NCBI RefSeq assembly: GCF_014132355.1 | Contig: NZ_BLZO01000115.1 | Coordinates: 1-64,000, forward strand | DNA length: 64,000 nucleotides | Direction: 5' to 3' | DNA from: Okeania sp. KiyG1 | GTDB lineage: Bacteria; Cyanobacteriota; Cyanobacteriia; Cyanobacteriales; Microcoleaceae | Shown: positions 1 to 9,338 of the stretch, piece by piece | Layout of the letters: every line of letters starts with the position of its first letter | Numbering within the stretch: the stretch's first letter is position 1 | Position numbers and translations under genes: made by a program | Notes under the pieces: model-generated | Databases searched by the model: none | The model's input: only the letters and a program-made list of their open reading frames with translations | Told to the model about the DNA's origin: nothing

Positions 1-461
1 AGGGAATAGGAAAAAAGTATTCTTACACATCAAAGATCGCCAAATCAAACTAGAGATAGATTTGATATAAAACTTCAATTATTATATGGAAAAATATTTC
101 AATAATTAATAATTAATAATTAACAATTACCTCTTCTTTTCAAGGATAGGATTGACTAATCATGAAAATTTTTATTTATTATCCCCTTATACCAATTTGA
201 AAAAGAATACTATACTTAAGTTGTACTTCAATTATTAAGTAATTAATACAGGCTGAATAACTTTTTTAATAATTATTAGCTAGTTATTGTTAATTATTCT
301 TATTTTTACTTCTTCCTGTAGGGACGTTGTATGCAACGTCCCTACCCACTCCCTACTCCCCGCAATGTGAAAATGTAGCAAAAATTTATCAAATTGGTAT
401 TAAAAAGGGAGACTTTAAACCACAATTTTTCGGTAAAGACAAATAAAATAAATCAGAAAAA
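1..461. other. Gene-free leader with repeats upstream of bioF
   Basis: No convincing gene is visible here. The stretch holds an AT-rich tandem of attaata-like units around 104-126 that recurs near 49226 and 63891, a MITE-like element at 189-400, and a short palindrome at 319-346 (GTAGGGACGTTG mirrored by CAACGTCCCTAC). The last 60 bases are the untranslated leader of bioF. No clear Shine-Dalgarno sequence is visible. Confidence 0.6.
189..400. repeat. MITE-like element, ATACCAATTTGA family, copy A
   Basis: The element starts with ATACCAATTTGA and ends with TCAAATTGGTAT, a terminal inverted repeat of about 12 bases. It has no coding capacity. Related copies lie at 1697-1920, 1953-2147, 2180-2662 and, more diverged, 7231-7440. 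All share an inner end motif like GTAGCAAAAATTTATC. No transposase of this family is present in the window, so it would have to be mobilised in trans. Confidence 0.6.
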
Positions 462-1643
462 ATGCAAAATAATCCCTATAGTTGGATAGATAAATCCCTA
501 TTAACAATACATAAAGCTAACTGGTATCGTTCAGTCAAAACTATCGAAAGTCTTCCCGGCGCAACTATAAAACTAGAAGGAAAAAAATTCATCAATTTTG
601 CCAGTAATGATTATTTAGGATTAGCAGGAGACCCACGTTTAATTGAGGCAGCTATTCAAGCAACAAAAGAATTTGGTACAGGTAGCACTGGTTCTCGTTT
701 ATTAACAGGTCATCGAGAAATACATCAAGAATTAGAACTTGAAATAGCCAAATTAAAACAAACAGAAACAGCATTAGTTTTTAGCTCAGGATATTTAGCA
801 AATATAGGTGTAATATCTTCAGTCATCAGTAAACGTGACCTAATTTTATCAGACAAATATAATCATTCTAGTCTCAAAAATGGAGCTATTCTTAGTGGAG
901 CAGAGATTCTTGAATATAGCCACAATAATATTGAAGAATTAACAAATAAACTAGAACAATATCGAGAAAAATATCGTCGCAGCTTAATAATTACAGATAG
1001 TGTTTTTAGTATGGATGGCGATTTATGTAAACTGCCATTATTATTAGATTTAGCAGAAAAATATAACAGTATGTTATTAGTAGATGAAGCTCATGCCACA
1101 GGAGTATTTGGCATTAATGGAGCAGGTTGTGTCGAACATTTTAACTGTACAGGAAAAGAATTAATTCAAATTGGAACCCTCAGCAAAGCATTAGGAAGTT
1201 TAGGAGGCTATGTTGCTGGGTCAAAAAAATTAATTGAATTTCTCAGAAATAGAACACCCAGTTGGATATATACAACTGGTTTAACTCCCGCAGATACTGC
1301 TGCTGCTTTAACAGCTATAAAAATCATCAAAAAAGAACCAGAACGTCGTCTCAAATTATGGCAAAATCTAGAGACTTTAATGAATTTATTAGAAACAGAA
1401 AATAAACAGTTAGGTGCAGAGAAAAAAAACGTAAATTATCAATCGCCAATTATCTGCTTTCCCCTCAAAAATGCAGCCGAAGCATTAACAATAGGAGAAA
1501 AATTAAAACAAGCAGGAATATTTGCTCCGGCCATTCGTCCACCTACTGTTAATACCAGTCGGATTCGCATTTCATTAATGGCCACCCATGAAACAAATCA
1601 TATTCAGCAATTAGTAGCAGCATTAGAAGAAGTCAGAAGTTAG
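462..1643 (+). CDS. bioF: 8-amino-7-oxononanoate synthase (biotin synthesis)
   Basis: PLP-dependent alpha-oxoamine synthase that condenses pimeloyl-ACP (or -CoA) with L-alanine to give 8-amino-7-oxononanoate, the first committed step of biotin ring assembly in the cytosol. The 393-residue length is normal. Visible family features are [12 protein letters not shown] near residue 47, GTGSTGSR near 72, VDEAHATG near 207 and the PLP lysine in [12 protein letters not shown] (Lys242). The protein is complete at both ends. It stands alone: downstream is a MITE cluster and no other bio gene is in the window. The closest paralogues (glycine C-acetyltransferase, 5-aminolevulinate synthase) fit less well, but motifs alone do not fully exclude them. 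Confidence 0.9.
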   Translation: MQNNPYSWIDKSLLTIHKANWYRSVKTIESLPGATIKLEGKKFINFASNDYLGLAGDPRLIEAAIQATKEFGTGSTGSRLLTGHREIHQELELEIAKLKQTETALVFSSGYLANIGVISSVISKRDLILSDKYNHSSLKNGAILSGAEILEYSHNNIEELTNKLEQYREKYRRSLIITDSVFSMDGDLCKLPLLLDLAEKYNSMLLVDEAHATGVFGINGAGCVEHFNCTGKELIQIGTLSKALGSLGGYVAGSKKLIEFLRNRTPSWIYTTGLTPADTAAALTAIKIIKKEPERRLKLWQNLETLMNLLETENKQLGAEKKNVNYQSPIICFPLKNAAEALTIGEKLKQAGIFAPAIRPPTVNTSRIRISLMATHETNHIQQLVAALEEVRS

Positions 1644-1696
1644 AAGTTAGATTTGATCGACTAAAAACTTTTATAAGACGATAGTTTCGGGCAATT

Positions 1697-1920
1697 ATAC
1701 CAATTTGAAAAAAGAATGTTACGAATAGTAAGAGCGATAAAAATAATTTATAGTAGATTTCTCTTTGAGAGAAAAAGATAATTTAAGCCCTAAAAAATGG
1801 TATTAAAGCTATTCCCATACGACTCCTGACTCCTGACTTCCCCTCCTGGGAGGGGTTAGGGGTGGGTTGACTCCTAAGAAATACCTAGATATTTGTAGCA
1901 AACATTTATCAATTTGGTAT
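1697..1920. repeat. MITE-like element, ATACCAATTTGA family, copy B
   Basis: Ends in the inverted pair ATACCAATTTGA / TCAATTTGGTAT. Its interior carries a GACTCCT heptamer run and a block resembling CCTCCTGGGAGGGG. It is followed by a 32-base segment (1921-1952) that is repeated exactly after copy C (2148-2179). Confidence 0.65.
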
Positions 1921-1952
1921 TATTTGACATTTAAAATTGGAAACTATTTGTG

Positions 1953-2147
1953 ATACCAATTTGAAAAAAATGTTACGAATAATAAGTGCGTTCTAAATAC
2001 TTTACAGAAAATATCCCTTTGACAAAAAAGAGAATTTACTAGCTCAAAACTGGTATTTAAACCATTCCCATACGACTCCTGACTCCTGACTCCTGACTTC
2101 TAAGAAATATCCTAGCTATTTGTAGCAAACATTTATCAATTTGGTAT
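1953..2147. repeat. MITE-like element, ATACCAATTTGA family, copy C (uninterrupted)
   Basis: About 195 bp bounded by ATACCAATTTGA and TCAATTTGGTAT. With the following 32 bases it forms one unit of a 227-bp tandem duplication, whose second unit starts at 2180. It serves as the empty-site reference for the element inserted into copy D. Confidence 0.7.
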
Positions 2148-2179
2148 TATTTGACATTTAAAATTGGAAACTATTTGTG

Positions 2180-2662
2180 ATACCAATTTGAAAAAAAAAT
2201 GTTACGAATAATAAGTGCGTTCTAAATACTTTACAGCCCACATTCCGCACTTCAAGAGTGTATCATTAAAAGTAGTATATAAATCCGTAGCTTGGTAGGT
2301 ATTTATACTATACAAATCATCTCAATTACTTTTTTCGTTCATCCAATTCCGAGTAAATAATGAAGCATAAATACTTGCTTGATTGATGACTCAATCACGG
2401 CAGCTATGATTTTCTTCTAAAATTCTGTCTCCTGTCTTCCCCTCCTGGGAGGGGTTAGGGGTGGGTTGTCTCCTGACTCCTGATTCTATACTACAATTTG
2501 TTGTGCGAAATGTAGGTTACAGAAAATATCCCTTTGACAAAAAAGAGAATTTACTAGCTCAAAACTGGTATTTAAACCATTCCCATACGACTCCTGACTC
2601 CTGACTCCTAACTTCTCAGAAATATCCTAGCTATTTGTAGCAAAAATTTATCAATTTAGTAT
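2180..2662. repeat. MITE-like element, copy D, split by a second MITE
   Basis: Without the 280-bp insert and one 6-base duplicate, this copy is about 197 bp and matches copy C closely on both sides of the break. The right terminal repeat carries one change (TTTAGTAT for TTTGGTAT). Confidence 0.7.
2237..2516. mobile_element. MITE with 6-bp target duplication, nested in another MITE
   Basis: A 280-bp element starting CCCACATTCCGCAC and ending in the imperfect reverse complement (GTGCGAAATGTAGG). It is flanked by TTACAG on both sides (2231-2236, 2517-2522). The uninterrupted sequence is seen once in the neighbouring copy C, so insertion with target duplication is directly visible. A second copy lies at 35888-36137. 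It has no ORF of its own. Confidence 0.85.
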
Positions 2663-2686
2663 TACACAACACGCACCTTTTATATA

Positions 2687-3510
2687 CTAAAAATTATCTC
2701 CATCACTCAGAAAATTCGTAATTTCTTCTACTACTATATCCGGCATTTGCTCCGGTAAATTATCTCCACCAGAATTAATTAAATGAAGTTTCGCTATCGG
2801 CAATAAATCCGCATAAAACTTACTCATACATAAAGCAAGATCGGTATCTTTATAACCTTGTAAAATCAACGTTTTTACTTTCAGAAACGCCAAATCTTCT
2901 TTCAATAACTCAGCTTGAACTTCCGCCCATTTAGGTCTAAATAAAATTTTCGTTCCCGTGGAATAAAGCAATGATTTTTGTCTAAATTGTAGAATTTTCT
3001 TAATTTTTTGTGAGCGCCTAATAACCTAACAAAAGGATATATTAATTGTAAAGCCCAACACAAAAAAGAAGGTTTTTGAGTTAAGCATCTAAAGAACCGC
3101 CAACGAGCTTTAACAGCAGCAAGATTAATTCCTTCAGGAGATATTAATATCGTGCCCAATACTTGTTCAGAATATTTGAGAGCATAACTAGCAGCTATCC
3201 AACCCCCTAAAGAATGACCAACTAAATATACCTTCTCCAATTTCAAAGTAGCTATATATTCAGCCAAAGATTCTACTATTTGATTAATAGAATAATGAGT
3301 AGCAGAAAATTCTGACTCACTAAACCCTGGTAAGTCTGGTGCAAAACAATGGTAATGTAGACTCAATCGCTCCATAACTGGTAACCATTGATTACTATCA
3401 TGCCAAGAACCATGCAGAAAAACTACATTATTTGAATTACCACCAATTTCACGCCAAAACAATACCCCACCAGACAACTTGACACGAGAATTACGCCATA
3501 AAAAGTGCAT
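2687..3510 (-). pseudogene. Alpha/beta-fold hydrolase with a one-base frameshift
   Basis: Two overlapping reading frames together give one alpha/beta hydrolase of about 273 residues. The first part carries the oxyanion motif FLHGSWHDSNQW and the nucleophile elbow GHSLGG. The second carries VKTLILQGYKDTD, the usual acid-residue strand, and ends in EEITNFL. The frames join at an A-rich tract near 2990-3003, where restoring one A gives a continuous HKKIKKILQF-like reading. The preferred start is the ATG at 3510 rather than the GTG at 3549, since family members begin close to the RVKLSGG strand. The catalytic His expected near the C-terminus is replaced: the segment reads LINSGGDNLPEQMP, with Asp where GH is usual. 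The break could be decay, a sequencing error or -1 slippage at AAA AAA. The substrate is unknown, and nearness to bioF is not evidence for BioH. Confidence 0.65.
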
Positions 3511-3617
3511 AACTATGGAATTATAAAAATTAACAGATATTTCACCCAAATTTATCTATTCAAGTGAAAATACCTTCAAATAATTCTTTTCTATTGTGAG
3601 ACGATCAAATCACGAAA

Positions 3618-4109
3618 TTAATCTAAAATTGTCAAACCACTAAAATAATCCTTTAATTGTCGTTCGTAGTCGTAGCCAAGATTATCCGGTATAGATGTAA
3701 CTTCAAAAGCTTGAACACCAGTAATTTCCACAGCATCTTGAACATTCAGCTCTCCCCGAACATCAGCCTCAACCAAAATATTAATAGAATGTAGCCTAGG
3801 GTCTCGATCTGGTGCAGAATATACTCCCACTAATCTACGAACTTTGACTAACTCTAATCCTGTTTCTTCAAGTAACTCCCTTTTCACAGTAGTTGTAACA
3901 TTTTGACCCCATTCCACCATACCTCCTGGTAGAGCATATTGATTATTGTCACGGCGACGAACTAAAACTATCCGGCCATCAGGCAAAATGGGGACTATAT
4001 TAACACCTGTCACAGGATGGCGAAAAATTAAGCCAATTACAGTTTGTCCAACTTTCCATAATTGACCTATGAGCTTAGGAATCACAACTAAAATATAAAG
4101 CACTTTCAA
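3618..4109 (-). CDS. NUDIX hydrolase
   Basis: 163-residue protein with a NUDIX box in GGMVEWGQ...RELLEETGLEL (about residues 62-87). The box hydrolyses nucleoside diphosphates linked to another moiety and binds Mg2+ through the REXXEE glutamates, which are all present. The first Glu of the consensus GX5E is Gln here, a tolerated position that does not ligate the catalytic metal. A hydrophobic N-terminus (YILVVIPKLIGQLW) precedes the domain. Overall it resembles ADP-ribose pyrophosphatase-type members, but the substrate cannot be read from sequence. It lies 107 bases downstream of, and on the same strand as, a decayed TnpB region, with no operon partner. Confidence 0.8.
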   Translation of the reverse strand: MKVLYILVVIPKLIGQLWKVGQTVIGLIFRHPVTGVNIVPILPDGRIVLVRRRDNNQYALPGGMVEWGQNVTTTVKRELLEETGLELVKVRRLVGVYSAPDRDPRLHSINILVEADVRGELNVQDAVEITGVQAFEVTSIPDNLGYDYERQLKDYFSGLTILD

Positions 4110-4207
4110 TAATTATTTTTGTAGTTTTTTTTGATTTAGGAGCAAACACAAAGTTAGTTTACAGGCTGATATTGCAAATTTTTTTACCTAATAAGGTACA
4201 ATTTTTA

Positions 4208-5007
4208 CTAAGCAGCTAGTTTATTTGACCAAAATCCCAAAGGTTTATTTTCTTTAATGGTTGATACTTGTTTGTTATACCAACAATTCATTGATTTGAG
4301 ATATTTACCATCTACAACCCGCGCTCCTACCCACATTCAATACACAGGTCAACCAATTATTTACGCCATGGTCAATTCCTAATACATTTTCTTGATTTAA
4401 TTGAGGTTTAAATACTACTTCTTTTATAGACAAATTCCCAATAAAAACATCTGTTCTTCGGTAATATTCTCAGTTCTTTAACAGATAAAAAATCGAGATT
4501 ACTTGGCATGGGAATCAATAAGCTATCGATACAAAACCAGCGTTTACAGGTATTACCTAGTGGAACTATGATTCGATAGCCTTTTAGTTTTAATGCTTGA
4601 GAAGGATAACTAACTGTAGCCATTCCCCCTTTTTTTATGTAGTTAGGAATCCTTAGTTTGTCTGAGATTTTTCCTTCACTGTAGGCAATAATGAGACCAT
4701 AATAAGACCTAAATGATTCAGCTACAGTTCTCAATATTTGTTGTGCTGCTTGTGAATATAAAACCTTGTAATGATAGTTGTGTTTGTAGACCTTTTCCAA
4801 GTCATACTTGCTAATGCCTTTTTGAGATTTAAAATATAGTTGCCTGGCATAATATATTCCCATGTTAGCTAGCTTGTGAGACTGTTCACATAAGAATGTT
4901 AAGATAGCAATTAATTCAGGATTTTTATTTACTAAAACTTGCTGACAAGAGTACATTGGAAACGGGCGGACCGAAAAGTTATTGTCGATAATACTAACAG
5001 AGAACAA
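4208..5007 (-). pseudogene. Decayed TnpB (IS200/IS605-type OrfB), truncated and frameshifted
   Basis: The N-terminal 199 residues read as the helical N-domain of a TnpB RNA-guided nuclease (SHKLANMGIYYARQLYF, then GGMATVSYPSQALKLKGYRI). The frame stops at 4408. The next segment continues in another frame as VLGIDHGVNNWLTCV, which holds the first RuvC aspartate, and after a further shift as VVDGKYLKSMNCWYNKQ, ending at a stop at 4208. The second RuvC glutamate, zinc finger and third aspartate are missing, so no active nuclease is possible. No TnpA is nearby. It is a relative of the TnpB at 12678-13909. Confidence 0.8.
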
Positions 5008-5200
5008 CTAAAGTTGTCTAGTCTCAACGATTCCCTTGTTTTCATGTCCCGGTTCAAACACGGGGAGCTTCAACGTTGCTTTTCGGTAAAATAAAATACT
5101 TCGGATTAAAATCCGACTCCTCGCCTTTGATCCATCGCTTAAAAGACGATGGCTTTCATGCTCCCGTGTTATTTCGGTAAATTGCACTTAAATCAATTTG
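5008..5200. repeat. Terminal structure of a decayed IS200/IS605-type element
   Basis: An imperfect inverted pair (AACACGGGGAGC at 5056, GCTCCCGTGTTA at 5160) flanks a hairpin-rich stretch containing CTTCGGATTAAAATCCGA. The motif GCTCCCGTGTT recurs in the spacers of the peptidoglycan-binding cassette near 38798 and 39540. It is probably the upstream end of the element that carried the broken TnpB. Confidence 0.45.
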
Positions 5201-5230
5201 TCAATTCCCATCAAAGGAAAATATCAATAA

Positions 5231-6757
5231 ATGCTCAACGGTCTGCTCTTAGTGCCATTAATAGGTGCAGCTATCATTGGTTTTTGGCCAAGCACTATCT
5301 CGCCAAAACTAGCCAGGCAACTAGCTCTAGTTGTGGCCATAATTAGTTTAGTATGGTCCTTAGTCCTACTGACTGAATTCAACCCACAAGATCCAAATAT
5401 ACAGTTCGTCGTCTTATTTCCCTGGATAGACTCCCTAGGTTTAAGCTACTCCCTGGGTATGGACGGTTTATCCCTGCCATTAGTAGTATTAAATGGTCTG
5501 TTAATTGCTATTGCTATTTATGCCACAGACAAATCAATCAAAAGACCCCGTTTTTATTACTCTCTAATATTGTTGCTAGCACTCAGCTTATTTGGAGCTT
5601 TTCTCGCTCAAGACTTACTACTATTTTTCCTCTTCTATGAACTAGAGCTAATTCCTCTATACCTATTAATAGCAATTTGGGGAGGACCAAGACGGGGTTA
5701 CGCATCCACAAAATTTCTGATTTACACAGCAATTTCAGGAATTTTAATCCTAGCTGGGTTCCTGGGAGTAGCGTGGTTAAGTGGCTCATCTAATTTCGCT
5801 TACGACCAAGTAGTTGCCCATACCCTACCTTTAGGAACTCAACTATTATTATTAGGAACAATAGTCATTGGGTTTGGCATTAAAATTCCTCTAGTTCCCT
5901 TCCATACATGGCTACCCGATGCTCACGTTGAAGCTTCCACACCTATCTCTGTACTTTTAGCAGGAGTGATGTTGAAATTAGGGACTTATGGTTTACTGAG
6001 ATTTGGATTAAATATGTTCTCAGAAGCTTGGGTATATATTTCTCCATGGTTAGCAATATGGGCAGTAGTTAGTGTACTTTATGGTTCATTTAATGCGATC
6101 GCCCAAAAAGACATGAAAAAAATGGTAGCATATAGTTCCGTTGGTCACATGGGTTACATTTTATTAGCAAGTGCAGCAGCAACTCCCCTCAGCATTTTGG
6201 GAACAGTATTTCAAATGATTAGTCACGGTCTAATTTCAGCCCTACTATTTTTATTAGTGGGAGTAGTTTACAAAAAAGCTGGCACTCGTGACATAGATGT
6301 ATTGCGTGGTTTGTTAAACCCAGAACAAGGTTTACCATTGATTGGTAGTTTGATGATTTTAGGAGTAATGGCAAGTGCTGGTATTCCAGGAATGGTTGGA
6401 TTTATTTCCGAATTTTTAGTGTTTAGAGGCAGTTTCAATGTGTTTACAGTTCCTACTCTTCTGTGTATGATCGGAACAGGATTAACATCAGCCTATTTTT
6501 TGCTGTTAGCGAACCGAGTATTTTTTGGTAGGTTATCTGAAACAGTTGTGAATTTGCCTCCCGTACAATTGTCAGATAGAATACCATCTATTATTTTAGC
6601 ACTTCTAATCGTCATTTTAGGAATACAACCAAACTGGATGTTGCGTTGGACTGAAACTGAAGCAAATGCTATGAGCGCAGGTCAACATAAGTTGTCACAG
6701 GTAGTTAAAAAGTCAGCGATCGCTCCTTTACCTGTACTCGTTAATTATTCTGAATAA
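5231..6757 (+). CDS. ndhD4: NAD(P)H-quinone oxidoreductase subunit 4, CO2-uptake type (NdhD4)
   Basis: Antiporter-like membrane subunit (NuoM/NdhD family) of thylakoid NDH-1, 508 residues and about 14 hydrophobic segments. Family signatures include FYELELIPLYLLIAIWGG near residue 136, KIPLVPFHTWLPDAHVEA near 217 and DMKKMVAYSSVGHMG near 294. The N-terminus (MLNGLLLVPLIGAAIIGFWP) is short and unlike the longer N-terminus typical of respiratory NdhD1. The next gene on this strand encodes a ChpX-type CO2 hydration protein, so assignment to the NDH-1MS' CO2-uptake complex with NdhF4 is reasonable. NdhF4, usually adjacent, is not in the window; the upstream side is occupied by the decayed TnpB element. 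The alternative is NdhD3, which normally goes with ChpY. Confidence 0.85.
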   Translation: MLNGLLLVPLIGAAIIGFWPSTISPKLARQLALVVAIISLVWSLVLLTEFNPQDPNIQFVVLFPWIDSLGLSYSLGMDGLSLPLVVLNGLLIAIAIYATDKSIKRPRFYYSLILLLALSLFGAFLAQDLLLFFLFYELELIPLYLLIAIWGGPRRGYASTKFLIYTAISGILILAGFLGVAWLSGSSNFAYDQVVAHTLPLGTQLLLLGTIVIGFGIKIPLVPFHTWLPDAHVEASTPISVLLAGVMLKLGTYGLLRFGLNMFSEAWVYISPWLAIWAVVSVLYGSFNAIAQKDMKKMVAYSSVGHMGYILLASAAATPLSILGTVFQMISHGLISALLFLLVGVVYKKAGTRDIDVLRGLLNPEQGLPLIGSLMILGVMASAGIPGMVGFISEFLVFRGSFNVFTVPTLLCMIGTGLTSAYFLLLANRVFFGRLSETVVNLPPVQLSDRIPSIILALLIVILGIQPNWMLRWTETEANAMSAGQHKLSQVVKKSAIAPLPVLVNYSE

Positions 6758-6979
6758 GAAGAATTTAGAGAATAATTTTCTACTCAGAATTATTTGTCTT
6801 TTGCAGTTATATCATGTGTGGATAATAGCACCATAGAAAAAAAACTTTCGGAAAGCTGACGCATAGCTGACGAATGGCGTCCGTACAGGAGTCAGGAGGA
6901 GAAAGAATTACAAAGATGAGCATAGTTATGACGATTGAAGAATTTTTTTATGTCCAATTAAACGGATTTGATATCATTA

Positions 6980-7128
6980 TATAGAATCCGGTTATATAGT
7001 ATATGTTGATAATTCTATAATTACTTAAATATTTAATCTCCCCCACTCCCCTCTTCCCCTCCACGGTCGGGGTTAGGGGTGGGTCCCCTACTCCCAACTA
7101 TACAATAACTATTCAACCGGATTCTATA
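6980..7128. repeat. MITE with TATAGAATCCGGTT ends
   Basis: 149-bp element with exact 14-base terminal inverted repeats, TATAGAATCCGGTT at the left and AACCGGATTCTATA at the right. The interior is repeat-derived (a CCTCCACGGTCGGGGTTAGG-like block). No ORF. Confidence 0.65.
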
Positions 7129-7230
7129 TTACTTGCTCCCGAACAACCCGTAAACGAAATAATCTGTAGGGACGCCCTTCTGCAACGTCCCTACTATTTC
7201 CTATTCCTACAGCCATGAAAATCATAGCTA

Positions 7231-7440
7231 ATACCAAGCGTGATAAATGTTTGTTACAAATGGTAGGGATGTTGCATAGTCCGTACGAAAGAAGGAAGAA
7301 GGAAGAAGGAAGAGGGGAAAAATATTTTAAAAAAGGGAAAAACAATAGATATAAATATCTAAAATGAATTGGATAAGCTATTTTTAAGCATATTCGATAA
7401 AACTATACCCTTTTGTAGCATTCTTTTTTCAAAGTGGTAT
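7231..7440. repeat. MITE-like element, diverged ATACCA...TGGTAT copy
   Basis: Bounded by ATACCAAGCG and CAAAGTGGTAT, with the subterminal motif TTTTGTAGCATTC as in the copies near bioF. It contains AAGAAGGA-type runs. It is more diverged than the cluster at 1697-2662. Confidence 0.45.
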
Positions 7441-7535
7441 AGATTCACCAACGCTAATCATTGAAATTTTGCATAAGGATAGCATTCTTTTTGATAAATG
7501 GTATAAATGAAATATCAAATTTCGGACAAAAATTT

Positions 7536-8663
7536 ATGACCAAAATTTTCAAATCTAATACTCATCCACTTTCAGTCTATATTAATCGTTTAAAATCTGG
7601 TCAAGCCCTACTAAAAGATACACCAGAAAACGTCTTAGAAGTTGTCGGAATTTTGAAAAGCTATGGCATTGTATTAGATGCCTATTCCAAGAATCTAATT
7701 TATATTGCCGAACATCAATTTTTAGAAATTTTTCCCTTTTTTAAATACTTCAACGGCAAAATTTCATTAGGTAAATTACTCAAGTTTTGGTGGCATGACC
7801 GAATTAATTATGAGTATGCAGAATATTGCATGAGAGGAATGTTATGGCATGGGGGTGGAGGTCTCGATAAATATTTAGATTCACCAGAATTTAAACAACT
7901 AGCAAAAGCAGTAATAGATGCCAAAATTATAGGAAATTTTATCTTAATGCCACTCAATCAATTATTTCCAGAATTTTTACCAGACCTGGTACGTCAACAA
8001 GTTTATTACAGTGCTTTAGGTCAATTTTGGCGGGTAATGAGCGACATATTTATGACCTTATCTGATAAATATGACCAGGGAAAAATAACATCTATTCCTC
8101 AAGTAGTAGATCATATTTTATCAGGTTTAGTAGCAGCAGCAAATTTACCAATTACATACACTGTAAATGTAAAAGGTAAGCATTATGAAATAATTCCTAA
8201 ATCAGTAGGTTTAACCTTTTTAACCGATACAGCAGTTCCCTATGTAGAAGCAATTTTCTTCCGAGGTACACCATTTTTAGGGACAGTTTCATACAATGCT
8301 CAAGCTCAACAAATAGACCACGAACAAAGTCGATTTACTTATGGTGCTTTATATGCAGATCCATTACCTATTGGAGGAGCTGGAATTCCACCCACATTAC
8401 TAATGCAAGATATGCGACATTTTTTACCAGATTATCTTCTAGAAGTTTACCAAAAAACTAACCGAGGTACAGATAATTTACGAGTCAAAATTTGTCAGAC
8501 TTTTCAAAAGTCAATGTTTTGTGTAACAACAGCAGCACTTTTAGGATTAGCCCCTCATCCTTTAGATACAGAAAATCCAGAGGAACAAGCAGAAAATCAA
8601 GCCTATTTAGAAGCTTGGATGGATCGATTTTTAACATCACAATTACAAGTTGTTAATAATTAG
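7536..8663 (+). CDS. chpX: CO2 hydration protein ChpX/CupB
   Basis: Member of the ChpXY (CupA/CupB) family, the soluble subunit that hydrates CO2 to bicarbonate on specialised thylakoid NDH-1 complexes. The ATG at 7536 is preferred, because the family begins near MTKIFKSNTHPLSVY and the 25 upstream codons from 7461 look like spacer. That gives 375 residues, the size of CupB/ChpX rather than the longer CupA/ChpY. The conserved core YCMRGMLWHGGGGLDKYL lies around residues 106-123. Together with ndhD4 upstream this supports the constitutive, low-affinity CO2-uptake system. No regulator lies nearby. Confidence 0.88.
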   Translation: MTKIFKSNTHPLSVYINRLKSGQALLKDTPENVLEVVGILKSYGIVLDAYSKNLIYIAEHQFLEIFPFFKYFNGKISLGKLLKFWWHDRINYEYAEYCMRGMLWHGGGGLDKYLDSPEFKQLAKAVIDAKIIGNFILMPLNQLFPEFLPDLVRQQVYYSALGQFWRVMSDIFMTLSDKYDQGKITSIPQVVDHILSGLVAAANLPITYTVNVKGKHYEIIPKSVGLTFLTDTAVPYVEAIFFRGTPFLGTVSYNAQAQQIDHEQSRFTYGALYADPLPIGGAGIPPTLLMQDMRHFLPDYLLEVYQKTNRGTDNLRVKICQTFQKSMFCVTTAALLGLAPHPLDTENPEEQAENQAYLEAWMDRFLTSQLQVVNN

Positions 8664-9338
8664 GGTTTGCGCTCAAAAGTCTTTTGGCTGGGGTAGGAGA
8701 CAGGAGACAACCCACCCCTGACCCCTCCTGGGAGGGGAAGACAGGAGACAACCCACCCCTAACCCCTCCTGGGAGGGGAGAAAAGGGTCGGGAGCGAGGA
8801 GGTAGGAGCTAAGTTTTGTAAGAATGATTTTTCTGCCCAACTATGAGCCTAAAATACTGACTTTTTGAGCGTTTTAGACTGAAAAATTTGCACTTTTTAA
8901 AAGCCCCAAAAAAGCACTTATCTTTAATATGTCAATGCTTTTAGATTTAATCAGCAAGTCCTAATTAGCGATCGCCTATATTTTTATTAACTTTAACGAT
9001 TAATTGTTCATTGTTTGAGGTTGAAAAACAATGAGCATATTTTTTGAAGATGTGTAGTTAACATGGTTGAAAACCACTATAAATACTGAACAGCTTAAGA
9101 GTCAATAATTTTAGGTCTTTCCTACAGCCCTTACAGGCAGTATAATCATAAAGAGAATTAGAACGCTCGGATTTATCGGGAACCTTAGCCAGCGGATTTG
9201 ATATCTATATTAGGTATCAAATTATTCACATTTTTTAATACAAAAAATATAAATAATATCAATATCCAATAGAATACGGCTACACAGACTTTTTTTAAAG
9301 TGCTATATTTAGCTTATAATTTTTTATAAAAAATTCTG
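8664..9338. other. Gene-free stretch between chpX and the cyanobacteriochrome gene
   Basis: A direct duplication of a block of about 42 bases (CAGGAGACAACCCACCCCT... with CTCCTGGGAGGGG) lies at 8695-8780. The rest is AT-rich with HIP1 near 8970 and no coding signal. The last 150 bases should hold the promoter of the next gene, but I could not pick confident boxes. Confidence 0.6.

Larger units (their letters stand above)
1644..2686. other. Gene-free MITE cluster between bioF and the hydrolase
   Basis: About 1 kb without a supportable gene. It consists of three related MITE-like copies (1697-1920, 1953-2147, 2180-2662). The last two are part of a 227-bp tandem duplication, and a second, unrelated MITE (2237-2516) sits inside the last copy. 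GACTCCT heptamer runs lie at 1817-1836, 2073-2099 and 2588-2609. Confidence 0.75.
6758..7535. other. Repeat-filled gap between ndhD4 and chpX
   Basis: Almost 780 bases with no supportable gene. It contains a MITE at 6980-7128, a GTAGGGACG palindrome near 7167-7193, and a second MITE-like element at 7231-7440. These make co-transcription of ndhD4 and chpX less certain than their shared function would suggest. Confidence 0.65.

Noticed and set aside
5149-5346. 65-residue ORF before ndhD4
   Set aside because: It overlaps the ndhD4 start in another frame and runs through an insertion-element end.
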